NCBI RefSeq assembly: GCF_026210795.1
Contig: NC_089445.1
Coordinates: 2,976,001-3,040,000 of the forward strand
Length of the DNA stretch: 64,000 bases
From: Rhizophagus irregularis
Taxonomy: Eukaryota; Glomeromycota; Glomeromycetes; Glomerales; Glomeraceae
Reading direction: 5' to 3'
Within the stretch, counting starts at the first letter, position 1. Every line of letters begins with the position of its first letter. A program made the position numbers and the translations under genes. Shown piece after piece: positions 1 through 13,183 of this stretch. The notes under the pieces are model-generated. The model was given only the letters and a program-made list of their open reading frames with translations. It ran no database searches and had not been told where the DNA came from.

Positions 1-1830
1 ATATCATTAAAAAAAGCACAAGGCTTTTTTAAAATCAATAAATTAATAGGAATGATCGACAACCTTTCTAAACAAGATTGATGTACGGATTTCCTCCGAT
101 AAATATTCGCTACAGAACAGTGCACCGAATCTAATGATATGCTTTCTATCCTATAATAAGTTTTACCGTATCGAATGTCTATATACTCTATAGACCCTAA
201 TACTATATAGAATATACATTTTAATCATATGCCCGACTTAGCCAATATCAACAATCAAGTACAAAAGGACAATCAAAAATATTTATCAAACAATATTTAC
301 CAGGAATAATCAATGAGCTGCGCCACTGCGCCACACAGTTGTCATATGTTGATTCTGCAAATCGACCGAAATGTACAAGACCAATTTGAAAAATTCATAT
401 GAAAATGGTATTTTGTTGCAAAGAAAAAGTATTAATTAATTAATTTAATTTATTAATTTAATTTATGTACTAATAACAAAACTTTATTAATTAAAATTGA
501 CAGGCAGTATCTGGTATACAAAAACAGCATAATAATAAGGCAATATTTAATTAATAGTTTATAACAATGCTTTTTACACGCATTCTGTATATGCAATTTA
601 TTACTTATACATCAATTTTTTTTTACATCACTAATTTTTATTAGGCACTAATGAAGTCAGATTAATAAGATTCATTATCAACGTTCACTAATTTATTATG
701 AATGATTTTTGTTTCGTATTAATATTCATTAATAATTTCTTATGCAAAGTATTGAAAATGTAATTCATTGTAAAAAAAAAAGATAATAATTTCTAGCTAT
801 CTTATTATTCAATAAGATATTCGTAATAATGTCGTAATGTGGCGTAAAAGAATGATAGTTAAAGTTGTAAATAAAATAAAAAAAATAAAACCGAAATATA
901 TTTTTATGACTTGTCCAATTATCTAACTATTCCATAAATAGTAAAGATGCGGAGTTGGTTTCATATTTTGAAAGCAAACGAACAAATTTTGGGGGCGCTG
1001 CCTTGTATCGATCAATTTTTTAGAATGTAGTACAAACTTTTTTTATTTAAATTAAAATTATTATTATTTTTATTTTCTTTTTCTCTTCGCAATATTTACT
1101 TTAATATTTTTCTCTTTCTACTATTTCTTTACTAACATAAAAAAAAAAAAATAACTAATAAATAAATAACGAACTTAATTTAATAACTTGTCCAAGTTCA
1201 GATTTCTTATAGTTTTTAAAAAAAGGATATTTTTTTACCTTTGTTTGTTAATAATAATTCTTTAGAAATATTACAAAAAAACAAACACGCAAAACAAACA
1301 AACAATACGCACAGCTACAGCGCCACAGTCACAGAAGAAAAAAAAAAATTTTTTATTTTTAATTTACCATAGAATTATTCCAACCTATTGTTTAATACGG
1401 ATCATAAACCCCGCACTTGTCAAACCATACTTGTTAAAGAAAGTTTATTATATAAAAAAGAAAAAAAAATTTTTTTAATATAATAATTTGTTGTAATAAT
1501 TTTTTTGTAATAATTTTTTTTTTTAATGTAATTTAATGTAATAATTTTTTTTAATGTAATAAAAAATTTTTTTTTTCTTATGTTAATAATTTTTTTTAAA
1601 TAAAATTATACTTTAATAAATAATTTTTTAAATTAAACACAAATAAAATAAATAAATATGTTATTATATTTTAACAAATTCAAAATGAAATTAAAAAAGG
1701 TACTAATAATAATGTCAGATTTTCAAAAATAGATAAATACCCGTCGTTTCTTTCTTCTGAACAAACCATGCAATGACTCCAAAACGACAGTTTAATTAGT
1801 TTTAAAAAATCGAAGAAAAAAGAAAATCGT
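1..1830. other. AT-rich intergenic stretch, no gene seen
   Basis: There is no credible reading frame on either strand. The DNA is dominated by A/T homopolymers and TAAT-type simple sequence, especially 1440-1660. Nothing resembling a tRNA or rRNA was seen. Confidence 0.6.
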
Positions 1831-1945
1831 TATATAAACCCTTTTTTTGACAATCAAAGAAAAATTATAATTTTTTTCTTTCTTTTTTTTTAGTAGAAGT
1901 CTTTATATTTTACTTATTCAAATCGTTTCTTCTACTATTTTGATA

Positions 1946-2200
1946 ATGAATTACCGTTGCGAAGTTAATGATGATAATACAAAAATTACAATCAGTAATT
2001 TTGAAAAGCCCACTTCTTTAGATAATGCTACTTCTGCTCAATCTTGCATGTCACATTATTCTCGAGTTATTCGCGAACGTAGAAATAGAAGAGAACTAAG
2101 AAGAAAAACAAATGCTATATATCCGTTTGTAAGGTTATCTGTGCAAGTTACGAATAATCCACTCGTGAATGATTTTTTTAACGGTTCAACTTTTTACTAA
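1946..2200 (+). CDS. Small hypothetical protein (84 aa), candidate gene
   Basis: This is a single-exon frame from ATG 1946 to a TAA ending at 2200. Residue usage is varied and not low-complexity, unlike the surrounding AT-rich frames. It has an acidic/polar N-terminal third (EVNDDNTK) and a strongly basic centre around residues 42-55 (RVIRERRNRRELRRK), then a hydrophobic/aromatic tail. A TATA-like TATATAAACC lies near 1831 and a long pyrimidine tract at 1860-1895, which is compatible with a fungal promoter and leader. The basic patch could bind nucleic acid or act as a nuclear signal, but I recognise no domain. It may instead be the first exon of a longer gene or a chance frame; only the composition and the TATA/pyrimidine context support it. 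Confidence 0.4.
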   Translation: MNYRCEVNDDNTKITISNFEKPTSLDNATSAQSCMSHYSRVIRERRNRRELRRKTNAIYPFVRLSVQVTNNPLVNDFFNGSTFY

Positions 2201-3073
2201 CTAATAAAATATTCGTTCGATACTTGATATTCCCATCCGATATGTTTTATTTTATATATCGGATTTATATCATGGGACCTTATTATATTAATTTATTTAC
2301 AACAAAAATGAAATCGTGATAACAAATATTATTTTGACAAATGTCATATACCTAAAATTATTTTCAGTTCTTAGAATAGAAGCTTCTAACATATATTTTA
2401 ACCTATATTCACAAATTCTCTCTTACTATAACCAATCTCTTCAATCTTCATAAAATATTATAACATTAACAATAACAATATTAGCACGTATTCTACAGCT
2501 TCGAACCCCATAATATTAATCATAGTTCTCTTCCAACTACTCAACACCTCATCATCTCGATGCTAACTACACTTACTGTATAATCCTACCTTCAAACTCA
2601 CTATTTATACAGACTCTCTCAATATCAACATATAACAAGTAAACTAAAAGTTATAAATTTCTCACCTGTGCTAAGATTTTATCACATCATTTCAACCTTG
2701 AAACCTTCAGTCACACTCTGGTGACATCAACAACGATCAGGATGACGCTTCCAGGAACAGAAGATAATAGATGGAACGAAACTTCCACGTTTCACCCACA
2801 ATAATAGATGATTCACGTTTATCTAACATTTGTTATTGGAATAAACAAATTCCCATTGAATAAAACATTAAAAAATTTCTACGTATATCATTGCAGCCAA
2901 ATATTAACGAATTACTAGAAAATCACTTTAATGCTATTAGGGCAGGCTATTACAAATAACAACTAATAAATATTGGACTATGACGTCATTATGGATTAAT
3001 CGTCAATTTCACTAAATCTCTCAGATGGACATTATTTCCCGCAACCGTTCAGTCTTTATATCAACCCGCAAAA

Positions 3074-3491
3074 ATGCTTCTTCTTCTGTCAATCAGAAAA
3101 AGGAAACACCGCATTTATTTCGCTAAACTTACGGATCGTAAACCTTCGGAGAATTTCGACCGTAATATTTTCGTTAAACACAACAATAATCTCAGAACTT
3201 CAACACTTTCGATTTTCAATTGGAGACCTTCAATAGCAGCAACTCCGCTACCTATTAATATACATATATTTATTACTTCACGGTCTTATTGCTGAAGAAC
3301 TTTTGACCTACGTTACGAGATTTATTCGTAAATCCAATATTCGACAACACCTCATCCTTTCTACTTACAATCTCTTCGCAAAAGATATCACGCAAAATAT
3401 ATTGTTCCTTCATTACGTTCCAACATGGCATCACCAAAAGATTAAAAAACAAAAACGTAAACGTTATCCAACCATCACAACATACAACTAA
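3074..3491 (+). pseudogene. Possible decayed coding stretch, identity unknown
   Basis: Two reading frames follow each other here in a block that is richer in C than its surroundings. The second frame reads openly from about 3250 through the segment LHGLIAEELLTYVTRF and ends in a very basic tail at 3491. The first frame ends at 3295, so joining them would need a frameshift. The phrase is loosely reminiscent of capsid-like gag segments of fungal Ty3/gypsy elements, but this is only an impression. It could equally be non-coding. Confidence 0.2.
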
Positions 3492-3603
3492 TACACCTTA
3501 TGTCAACGCTTATAGCAATGACCGTATGTTCGAAAAACCTCATCAAGACTCCACTTGATAAATTATTTAATCCTGACTGGTGGATAAAGGGTACATCATC
3601 TTA

Positions 3604-3915
3604 TAGAAATATATATCACTTTACTTTCTTATCCGATCCGGTACCATGGTTGAACATTTGGGGAGCTTGAAAAGTTATAAAGTGTCCCAACTGGATTTTC
3701 TTTCTATTAGTCAAAGACTTCTTTACGAACATGATAAGCAATAAGGCAATTAAAAGCATAATAAGGAAAACTTTTATATAAGATTACAAAATAAGCACAA
3801 CGGAAGTATATATCACTTTACTTTCTTATTCGATCCGGTTCTATTAGTCAAGATTTCTCTTTACGAATATGATAAGCAATAAGGCAATTAAAAGCATAAT
3901 AAGGAAAACTTTATA
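3604..3915. repeat. Diverged direct duplication
   Basis: The block at about 3604-3780 and the block at about 3805-3915 share the phrases ATATATCACTTTACTTTCTTAT, CGATCCGGT, and ATGATAAGCAATAAGGCAAT followed by TAAAAGCATAATAAGGAAAA. The second copy lacks an internal segment of about 65 bp. This is a local duplication with a later deletion; no coding content. Confidence 0.7.
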
Positions 3916-5039
3916 TAAATATAAGCTTAAATTAGGACATAATGAATTATCACATTGAAGTTAATTTGTTCGAATGGAATATGAACAGATTATATAAAAT
4001 AGAAATTTGACAAAGTAAATAAAAATCAATGACAACAACTTAAATTTTAATTATTTATTTATCATTAAAATAAAAGACAAATTTCAAATTTCATATGTAC
4101 AGTATAAATCTATGCTCATAGTAACAAATATGTAAAAAATCATGTCAATCTGTCATAATTATTGTTTATATATCTATTGTTATGTTAGGTTCCTAATTGG
4201 TACTCATTAATAAAAAATATATATCTATTATTGTTATTAGCATCAATAAAATCAGTGGCTTATATTAGTTTGTGCCTGTTATAGGTTGTTAAAAGCAAAA
4301 ATTAATTACAGTATAAGTTTATAAGCAATATTTGACATAAAAAGTATAATGATTAAACTGTAATAGTCTATATGATTGCAAATATACAATTTTTAGCTGA
4401 CAAAAAATATCAGTCCGTCAAAATAATATTTTAAAAAGTTATTTTAACTTCTTTAACGGTTCATATATTCTTGTTATGAGTTTTTAAAATTTGGAATTGA
4501 CCGACAAATCACTTGGCTAAATAATTCGAAAGCGTGCGATAATCAAATCGTAATGATTTAATGATTTATTTCATAGTAGCCATGTTCATTTCAATTTTGA
4601 TTGGGCTGATCAGTTTGTACAACGCAACCATTTTCTGAACTTTATAGCCCAATTTTTCGGGGGTTTTTTGGTCGAACACCAAAAATAACCAACCAAAATT
4701 AGATAATTTCTGTTTACGTGACATTTAAGAAAAAAATATATATCAATAGAAGGAGTTCGAACTAAATTTCCATCTAAAGCAGTTCAATTTGCGATCGAAA
4801 ATAAAAAAATTTTATTGGATAATTTTTGTAAAACAAAATCCGACCGAATAATGCAACCGACCGGAAATGAACAGAGTACTACTCGATGATGTCATGTCTG
4901 TCACACTTTGATTTGACCAATCAGATTTCAAGTTCAGGTGTAACAAATATCATGTGAATTTGGCTGGATATATTTTTTCCAACTAAAAAAATCATACGAA
5001 CAAATAAAAAAAAATGATTATATTACAGCAATGGCCTTT

Positions 5040-5066
5040 GATCCGACCGATCCGACCGATCCGACC
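5040..5066. repeat. GATCCGACC x3 micro-repeat
   Basis: Three perfect tandem copies of the 9-mer GATCCGACC, clearly more GC-rich than the flanks. Similar CCGACCG phrases occur about 200 bp upstream near 4845-4865, so this may be part of an old transposon remnant. Confidence 0.8.
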
Positions 5067-5884
5067 TAAATGAAAAATAAATAGGAATATTAAAAAAGTA
5101 CTCGGACATCCCAATATTGATGATCATTTGTCGATCATTTGCCGATCATTTATTCAATTATAGTCTTATAGATCAATTTACATAATATATGTTCAAATTT
5201 CACAAATAACTTAAATTTATTGCATATTAAATTTCATTAGATTTGGATTGTTACTGAGCGAGTAACTTTTATTAGTAGCAACTTTTTAGCTTTTATTATT
5301 ATTCTGTATGTTTATTAATAAATATCAGATATTTATTTTTATCAAACATAATTGACTGTCTTTACATAAAATTGATTATTTATACTTTGTGGTTTATTTG
5401 GCATACATTTATTCTGTGGCATTGGTTTATTTGCCATATATATGTTACTAATGAAAAACCTACATTATGAATCGGATCACTGCATTATTTTTACCATATA
5501 TTATATATGATATAAAGAAAATTTGTGCAAAGTTTCAAGTTTCGCCTATGCATATTCATTTTCGCCCATCAATTTTTGTCCTGATGATTGGCAAAAATGA
5601 ATGAATTATCACATGCAAATAATGCATTATGACAATATCAGATATTAAAAATTAAGCTAGTAATCACATAATTAAAATTATATGATAATGTAGTGTTTTA
5701 ACTTGGATTTCCATTATTTTTTTGCCACATTATTTTGTGGCTGTTCAATAAGTTTTGGTTGGTAAAATGATTGGCAAGGTGATATAAGCATGTCCGCTAT
5801 GCACTGCTGGCTTTATTATATCGAAAAAGCGTAATGTAAATCTAAAATATTATTTTATTCAAATTTAGCATCATTGTGAAAAGA

Positions 5885-6361
5885 ATTATCTTTTTTACAC
5901 AAAATATTAACATGCATTATATTACTCATATATTATCATATATTACGAGAACAAAAAAAAATCAATAAAATCAGATAAAATCACTTATGTTTCACAGTTG
6001 TGGCTTAAGTGGGCTTGAACTTTTTTTAATGACGCGATTAATAAATTTCATTTTTTTTTTACAATATATTCTTCTAAAGTTCGTTAATTGTTCATTTATT
6101 TGTTGTATAATTAATTTAAATTTACTTGGTTTTCTTTTTTACACAAAATATTAACATGCATTATATTACTCATATATTACGAGAACAAAAATAAATCAAT
6201 AAAATCAGATAAAATCACTTATGTTTCACAGTTGTGGCTTAAGTGGGCTTGAACTTTTTTTAATGACGCGATTAATAAATTTCACTTTTTTTACAATATA
6301 TTCTTCTAAAGCTCGTTAATTGTTCATTTATTTGTTGTATAATTAATTTAGATTTACTTGG
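5885..6361. repeat. Tandem duplication (~235-bp unit x2) upstream of the ABCG gene
   Basis: About 5889-6130 and 6132-6361 are near-identical tandem copies. Both carry CACAAAATATTAACATGCAT, CACAGTTGTGGCTTAAGTGG, TTTAATGACGCGATTAATAA and TTGTTGTATAATTAATTTA. Differences are mainly homopolymer lengths and a small deletion near the ATATTA run. The array ends about 255 bp before the ATG of the ABCG transporter, so it lies in the probable promoter region. Confidence 0.85.
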
Positions 6362-6615
6362 AAAACTATTTTTCCACTTACTCCAAATAAACTTTATTCA
6401 ATTCCTTCACAATTGTTTTTTTTTATATTAATTATATTGATTTAGATATTTTTTCATTTCAAATTTATTTTATTCTATTTTTTTTTTATTCCATAATATT
6501 TTCCCTGAATAGCAGATTGACCTATTTTAATGAAACTATACCTCTGCTATTCTGTCTCATCGAAAAAATAAAAACTTTCCTCTAATTAAAAAAAATCGTT
6601 CAAAAAAAAATTCCA

Positions 6616-9318
6616 ATGGAACAAATTAAATACGATCCGACTGAAGTCGATTCTGAAAAAACATCGGTATTTATTTGTCTTTTTTTTTAAAAAAAAAAAA
6701 TAAATAAGATAATTAAATCGATAATCCTTTCTTTTTTTCTTTTTTTAGAAAAAATTAGATATTGATGATCCATTAGAAAGATCAGCAAGACGAACAGAAT
6801 TAATACAGAGTACTGAACAAGGATCAATATCCGCGGAGAAACCTGCTTGCGTAGAATGGCATGGAATAAGTTATTCTATATATGAAGAAAATAATGTATC
6901 CCGGTGGGATAAAATTAGAAATTCTGATTCTAAATTAGAATCTGGTAATCACGTACGAAAAATAATAGAAAATATTCATGGTTGTGCTAATCCAGGTAAC
7001 TAATTTATGAATTTTGTACATGTATATTTTTTTAAAAAATAATAATCTTATTTCATTTAAAAATAATTTAAAAGGTGAGGTTCTCGCGATCATTGGACCT
7101 TCTGGTTGTGGTAAAACCACTTTGTTAAATCTTCTTGGCGATCACGTTGGAAGTAAAGGAGTTCAAGGAACTATAACTCTAAATGGTCATAAAATAACAA
7201 AAAATTCAAAGAGATTTGTTGCTTATTGTACTCAAGATGCAATCTTTTTCTCTCATTTAACCGTAAAGGAAACTCTCAGTTACACTGTAAGTAACGTCGA
7301 CAGAACGTCCAAAACTGAAATACTGTGCCATCGTTCTTTACTTTTATGTCGATACTTTTTTTTTATATATTAGGATTAAATTTTTTTTATTTACAAATTT
7401 AATAGGCTCGATTACGTCTTCCACGTGAAGTGCTACGACGTGATAAATTAAAACAAGTTGAAAATATTATGGAATTATTAAATTTGACGAAATGTGCCAA
7501 TACGATAATAGGAGACCATAAGACTCATGGTGTATCGGGAGGAGAAAGAAAACGAGTCAATATTGCATCTGAGCTGTTAACAGATCCAAGTGTCATTTTA
7601 TTAGACGAACCAACATCCGGTTTGGGTGAGTAATCAAAAGATAATTTTGAAATATTCGAAATATTCGCTTCATTTTTTTTTATTAATTTCTTACTCAAAT
7701 TTCATTATCAGATTCTTCGTTGGCTCTTGAGATTACAAAAATTCTTAAAGAATTCGCTGTTAAGCAAAAGAAAACCATTATTATGGTTGTCCACCAACCT
7801 TCATCTCAGGTATTTGAAATTTTCGATAAATTAATGGTAATGGCTGATGGACATATGGTCTATTTTGGTGAAAGAGCTGGTGCAGTGGATTACCTTGCTG
7901 ATCAAGGATATAAATGTCCCCCTAATTTTAATCCTGCTAATTATGCATGTATGTATTATTTTTTATTATAAATATTTATATTATAAAATTTAAATAAATA
8001 TATGCAACATTATAACGTTTTTCTTTTCATTATAGTGGAACTTTTAAACGATAATACAATCAAGCAGAAATTAATAAATGCATATACACATAAAACTCGT
8101 GATGATCCAACGGGAAAACAAGTAGTCGAAAAGTATTCTCGTAGAACGCATGTTGATGATCAATCCAAATTAAATGCACCGGTTACAAGTGAACGTCGTT
8201 GGGAAGCTACATTTTTGCAACAACTCTCGATTCTTACCGAAAGAAACTTTAAACAAAGTAAAAAAACTATGTTATCAAGAATTAGTATATCTATAGCTAT
8301 TACTTTGACTATATCTTGTATCATAATTTGGTTTCAAATTCCTTTCGCTGAACCTAATATAGATGATCGTATTTCAAATGTGAGTATCGATGATATAAAT
8401 TCTTTTTTTTTTTTTTAACTTCATTTATTCTATTTATTCTAAATTTCTATTTATTTTTATTATAGATTTTCTTCGGTAATATGGATTGGATATTCCATGC
8501 ATTTGGTAGATCAGTATTATCTATCCCGTTGGAATTAGACATGTTAATGAAAGAACGTCAATCACGATCTTATCGTTTACTATCATATTACTTATCCAAA
8601 CAAATCGCCGAATTACCTTTAGTCTTACTTAATCCTACATTATATACTATTCCAGTATATTGGGCAACAAATTTATTACCAGATTTTGGTAGATTTGTAG
8701 CTTATTTAGTAGTAGTTTTACTTAGTGCAATAACTTCCCAGAGTTTCGGTTATTTATTTGGTGCCACTATATTGAACGTACAAAAAAGTATATGTAAGTA
8801 TTATTTTAAATATTTTGATCTTATAATTTATTTTTAACTAATTGAATTTTTTTTCCTATCGAATATAGCTGTTGGTTTGGTATTTATGGTTATAGTTACG
8901 TTATTAGGTGGATTTTATGTAAAACAATTACCAACTGGCTTAACTTGGTTAAAATATCTTGTAAGTAGTTACGATAAATCTGAATTTTGTTTTCAAACCA
9001 ATAATATTAACAATTTTCTATCTCTATTAATAGTCATTTCTAAAATACTCGTATTCTTTGCTTATGCAAATTCAATTTGATTCACCGAAAGCTCAATTTA
9101 GATGTGCTAGGCCAGGAGAATTACCTGCCGGAAAATTAAGTATGTGTAACGCAGGAGATAATACTCCAATGTCAAGTATTCCCGGTATTTCTATAATAGA
9201 GAATCTAGGATTAAATGAATTACCTTGGTATGCTAACCTAATAGTATTATTAGGTTTCTGTATTGTAGTGCGTGTTCTTGCTTATTATCCATTACGTAAA
9301 AACAGTAGTAGAGACTAA
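6616..9318 (+). CDS. ABC transporter, ABCG (WHITE-type) half transporter
   Basis: ATP-driven membrane export protein with the reverse order typical of ABCG: nucleotide-binding domain first, then a six-helix-type membrane domain. It presumably acts as a dimer; the substrate cannot be read from sequence. Nine exons (6616-6666, 6749-6995, 7075-7286, 7406-7625, 7712-7948, 8036-8379, 8466-8793, 8869-8960, 9034-9318) join in phase to give 671 aa. Every intron is short (73-119 bp) with GT-AG ends. Visible motifs are Walker [10 protein letters not shown] (residues 107-115), signature VSGGERKRV (213-221), Walker B ILLDEP (234-239, catalytic Glu 238), D-loop Asp 244 and H-loop His 271. The hydrophobic half starts near residue 355, and a Cys-containing extracellular loop lies before the last helix, as in the family. 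No stop, frameshift or missing key residue. The start codon follows a T-rich leader and is the first ATG in frame. Confidence 0.93.
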
Positions 9319-11449
9319 GAAGAAGAATAATAGCTATTATAATAGAATACTCTACTTGTATAATTTTGAATCATATCTGATAATGCTCAAGTGATAATTG
9401 ACATCATTCACCTGTATCGCTACAATCAAGTCTTCCTTTTTTTCATTCTTTTAATCTAGAAGTAAATTTATATAACCACAATAAATTATATATATTATAA
9501 AATTTTTATAATTATTTGACATATACGAAATCATTTACTTGATGCATAAAGCAAATTTTTTTGGTGTGATTTTTTTTCTCGATTTGCAATCATGCTATTA
9601 CGAAATTGTTCAAAAATCACAGTTATGATATCATCCCAATTGAAGCGAAAATAAATTTCTATTCTATTCCAAATTACAGTATTGTTGTTATAAGGATAAA
9701 TGGTCGTATAAGGATGAAATCGGATAAAAAGATTACCGAATTCCGATTATAAGTTGTGCTTACCATAACACCGCAGCATAATCCGATCAATGATCTACAG
9801 TAGATTCAAAACAAAAATATTTTATAATGATAATAGTAAAATATATAAATAAAGACAAAAAAAATTCTGGAAAAAACTCCGATAAATGATCATTTTTCTA
9901 GTTTTTATTCCGAAGAAACTCGGACACGTGATCATTTTCTGAAAAAATTTTTATAGGGAATATAATATAGATTATAAATATTTGAAGTTTTAAAAAGAAA
10001 AAAAAATCAAAAAAAAAATCAAACTGAAAAAAGAAAAGTTCCAAAAAAATATTTCGGTTTTAGAAAAGACCAAACGAAATAGGAAGTTGAAAAAAAAAAT
10101 TTTTCAGGTCTGAAAAGGAAAGTATTTTTTAAATAGAGAATTTAGTTGATTTAAATTATATAAATAATAGAAATATTGATAAATTATAACTTATACCCTA
10201 TAGTATTATTAATCATATTAATCATTAATTAGTTGGATATATATATAATACAAAAGTATATATTGCAAATTAAATATATCACTTACAATCTAATATTTAA
10301 ATAAAGAATATATAATTAGTTGAGTTATACCAAAATATTAAATAAAAAAATATAATATTATTAAATATTGTAACTTACCATCTGTAATATAATAAATTAT
10401 TGAGTAGTTACTTAAACAAAAATTTAGTTATTTGAATATTGTTTTAAGAATTTAAATAAATGATAGCCTACTAACTATAGTATTATTAATCATTAAAATA
10501 ATATTTTGTCATGGATTATAACAAAAATAATTAATTCCATTACTATTGAATTATAAGAACCCTATTAACTTACGAGCTAAATCATTTAAATATAATTTTT
10601 AAAAAAGAAACATAATTTAAATTAATGAAGTATTACATTATTACATAACAATAAAGTAATATAATAATAATTAATATTCAGCTTGTTTAATTTATTATAT
10701 TTACCTTCAGATTCCTCAGTGCTACTTGGAACTTATTGCAATTTGATAAAAATCTTAGAATGATTCTAATTTGTATTAAATATCATGTTATATGCTTTTT
10801 ACCTTCATCACTATTGTGAGACATTATTATATTATTGTATCAAAAGATTCTCCCTAATTGAAAAAGATAATGTCAGTTTTTTTTAATTAAACGCCTTTAT
10901 TATATTAATGGAATATACATTTATGCAATGTTGATCAAACATTACACAGATAAATTTTGTATTGTGGCACAGCAAAATTAAAATTTACTTAATAATTAGT
11001 CCGAAGTGTAACGAAGGACTATATTACTTATATCTAGTAATTCCCAATTATATTGCTCATCACAAGAACTGAACCTATGAACCGTCACTTAAGACTTAAT
11101 ACCAGTTTCCGTTTCCCTTAAAGTCTCAGTATTAGCATCATAGTATTGTGATTTGTGAACAAAATTTACAAATAATTCTGTTGTCTTGATCAATTTTTAT
11201 CTCAAAATATTGAAAATATTAAAGGACGAGAATATCTATCCATAATTCGACCTTGAAGTTTCATGTTTTTTTTATTACTTTTCATAATTTGAAAAGAGAA
11301 ATCTGACGAACTTTTATCTAAAATTTTCATAAATTATTTCTGCCTTGTTTGAAATTTTAACAAAAGTAACAAGGAATTATCAGAGAAGAAAGAGTAGACA
11401 TTTTTATGTAGAATTCTTACATTTTCATTTTTAAAAATACGGCGATTTA
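9319..11449. other. Intergenic, no gene seen
   Basis: AT-rich DNA downstream of the ABCG gene. A few GC-richer scraps near 9690-9800 and 9880-9940 contain CCGATAA and TGATCATTTT phrases that recur near 17320-17380, suggesting a shared degraded repeat. No reading frame of interest. Confidence 0.5.
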
Positions 11450-11844
11450 CACAGTGAAATTTGATAAACCGGATCTATCAGTTCCACTAAAAATATCCGG
11501 TTTATTGGGATATCCGGTATATCGAAATTTAAATTTCGATATACTGAAAATCTATTATACTGAATTTAAAATTTTCATGCTAAATTTAATTTTTTCATCT
11601 TAGTTTTAAGTCATAGAGTTCATGAAAAATATTTTTAATTGAAGATATAAGTAATACATAACTTCAGCCAGAATTAAGATTTTTATAATTCTGGCAAAAA
11701 TTAAGATTTACCGCATCACGTTACTTAAATTTTATTGGTTAATGATCACGTGATACTGGTTATCGAATCATTTTTACTATAGCTAGTTAGAAAATTGATC
11801 CGTTATAGAGCTTTTACTAGTAAATTCCGAACTATTTTAATATA

Positions 11845-13116
11845 CAGTGTGGGACAAAAAAAATGAGAATTTTATTTTTGATCATTAACGTTAAATTATA
11901 ATAGAAAAACGGGTGAAATTTACTGTATTTTAAAGCTTAAGATCAGCTGATTTTATTAAAAAAAAATTTAATATTATACACATTCGCCATTATTTCAATA
12001 ATTAACTTACAACTTCGTCTAGTTGACTTTAAAATATCGATTAGAACGATTTTTAGAGTATTTTGGCATTTCTCCATCATAAATTCTTCCAAATAATTAA
12101 AATTTTTTTGGTATTCACTTCTCCGCCTTTATTTTTGTGATATCCAATAAATTTCAATAGGATTTTGGTCGGGGCTATCTCATGACCACCCTGAAACTTC
12201 TGATGAATTTTCTTTTAGACTGAGCTTAGAAAAAATGACTATTATGCATGGTAGTTTTCTTATTGGAAATACCAACGAACGACTACAAAGCATCCAGAAG
12301 ATCTCAGAAGCACATGTACAAAAAATTTCTGCATAAATCTCGATGTTCATAATTTGTCTGAAACAAAATAAACTTGCTTTTCCCTTCACAAACAACCGCC
12401 CCACGCCATAATTTTTTATATAAGTACAACAAACAAATCTTTCCTCTTTATACTAATATTTAACAGTGTTACTAAAGAGTTGCAAGGCTGATTTATCAGC
12501 AGATAAAATTTTTTTCCATTGGTCATAATATTATTTTATGCCCACTCTACATGTCTTTGCTTGTGTGCTTCAATTAACATAGGAGTTGCTTTGGGAAGTT
12601 TTTTTTTACATAACCAACACTTGAAAGATGACTTCTAATTGTTCTATATTATACTTTTCACCTGTATTTTTCAAATTTCTTGCTAAAGTTCTTGTAGAAA
12701 AGGATGTATCATGCCTTACATATTGACTGAGTGTATGGAATGCACTGTGGTAATTTTTTTTTAGGTCTTCCATTCCCTCTAGGATGCTCCAAAAACTAGT
12801 TTTTTTCGATTTTTTTTGTTTTTATAAATTGTTGACAATAAAAATTACATGGGGTTGTGTAATTCTTTAATATTATATATACCATTATTTTATAAGTCTA
12901 ATAAGAATTTATTATAGGTTTTTCCTTTTGCGCAAGTCATTGTTTTGGAATTTCTCACGAAAATAAAGGGTGTTGATGGACGCAAAGACAGTCAAACGTA
13001 GTCACAGATGTAAGATTTATTATGTATTTAAGTGGTACAAATTTAGTTTATTTTTGGCGATGTAGATCATCTTTTACTCACGTGATCACTTTTCTCATTT
13101 TTTTTGTCCCACACTG
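11845..13116 (-). mobile_element. Tc1/mariner transposon, dead copy
   Basis: Near-perfect terminal inverted repeats begin CAGTGTGGGACAAAAAAAAT at 11845 and end with its reverse complement at 13116, with TA on both outer sides. Total length is 1,272 bp, the normal size for a one-gene Tc1 element. The transposase lies on the minus strand and is broken (separate entry). The element sits inside the TIR element 11450-13183 and is therefore younger than it. Confidence 0.9.
12140..12420 (-). pseudogene. Tc1/mariner-type DDE transposase fragment
   Basis: Reading right to left, the minus strand encodes a frame with VKGKASLFCF and then, after in-frame stops, the signature SPDQNPIEIYW (about 12140-12180). 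This is the classic SPDLNPIE block of Tc1-family transposases preceding the last catalytic acid. A stop codon lies directly before it, and the catalytic core is otherwise scattered over frames. It would normally cut and paste the element using the inverted repeats. No intact frame longer than 74 codons remains, so it cannot act alone. Confidence 0.85.
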
Positions 13117-13183
13117 TACGTGATTTGGTTCCAGCAAAAAAGTCCGGTTTAGGCCCAAATCCGGTTTATCGAATTTTATTGTG

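Larger units (their letters stand above)
2204..6615. other. Intergenic, several local duplications
   Basis: I see no convincing gene here, apart from a doubtful C-rich decayed frame at 3074-3491. The stretch holds direct repeats (3604-3915 and 5885-6361) and a 27-bp triplicate (5040-5066), annotated separately. The last about 250 bp before the ABCG start is T-rich and may contain its promoter. Confidence 0.5.
11450..13183. mobile_element. Degenerate TIR element carrying a nested Tc1
   Basis: The left end reads CACAGTGAAATTTGATAAAC and the right end, inverted, reads CACAATAAAATTCGATAAAC; both continue into CCGGAT. TA dinucleotides flank both ends (11448-11449 and 13184-13185), as expected for a TA-targeting (Tc1/mariner/pogo-type) element. 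After removal of the Tc1 copy at 11845-13116 only about 460 bp remain, with no transposase, so this is a MITE-like non-autonomous element. A related 85-bp copy is at 37207-37291. Confidence 0.65.
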
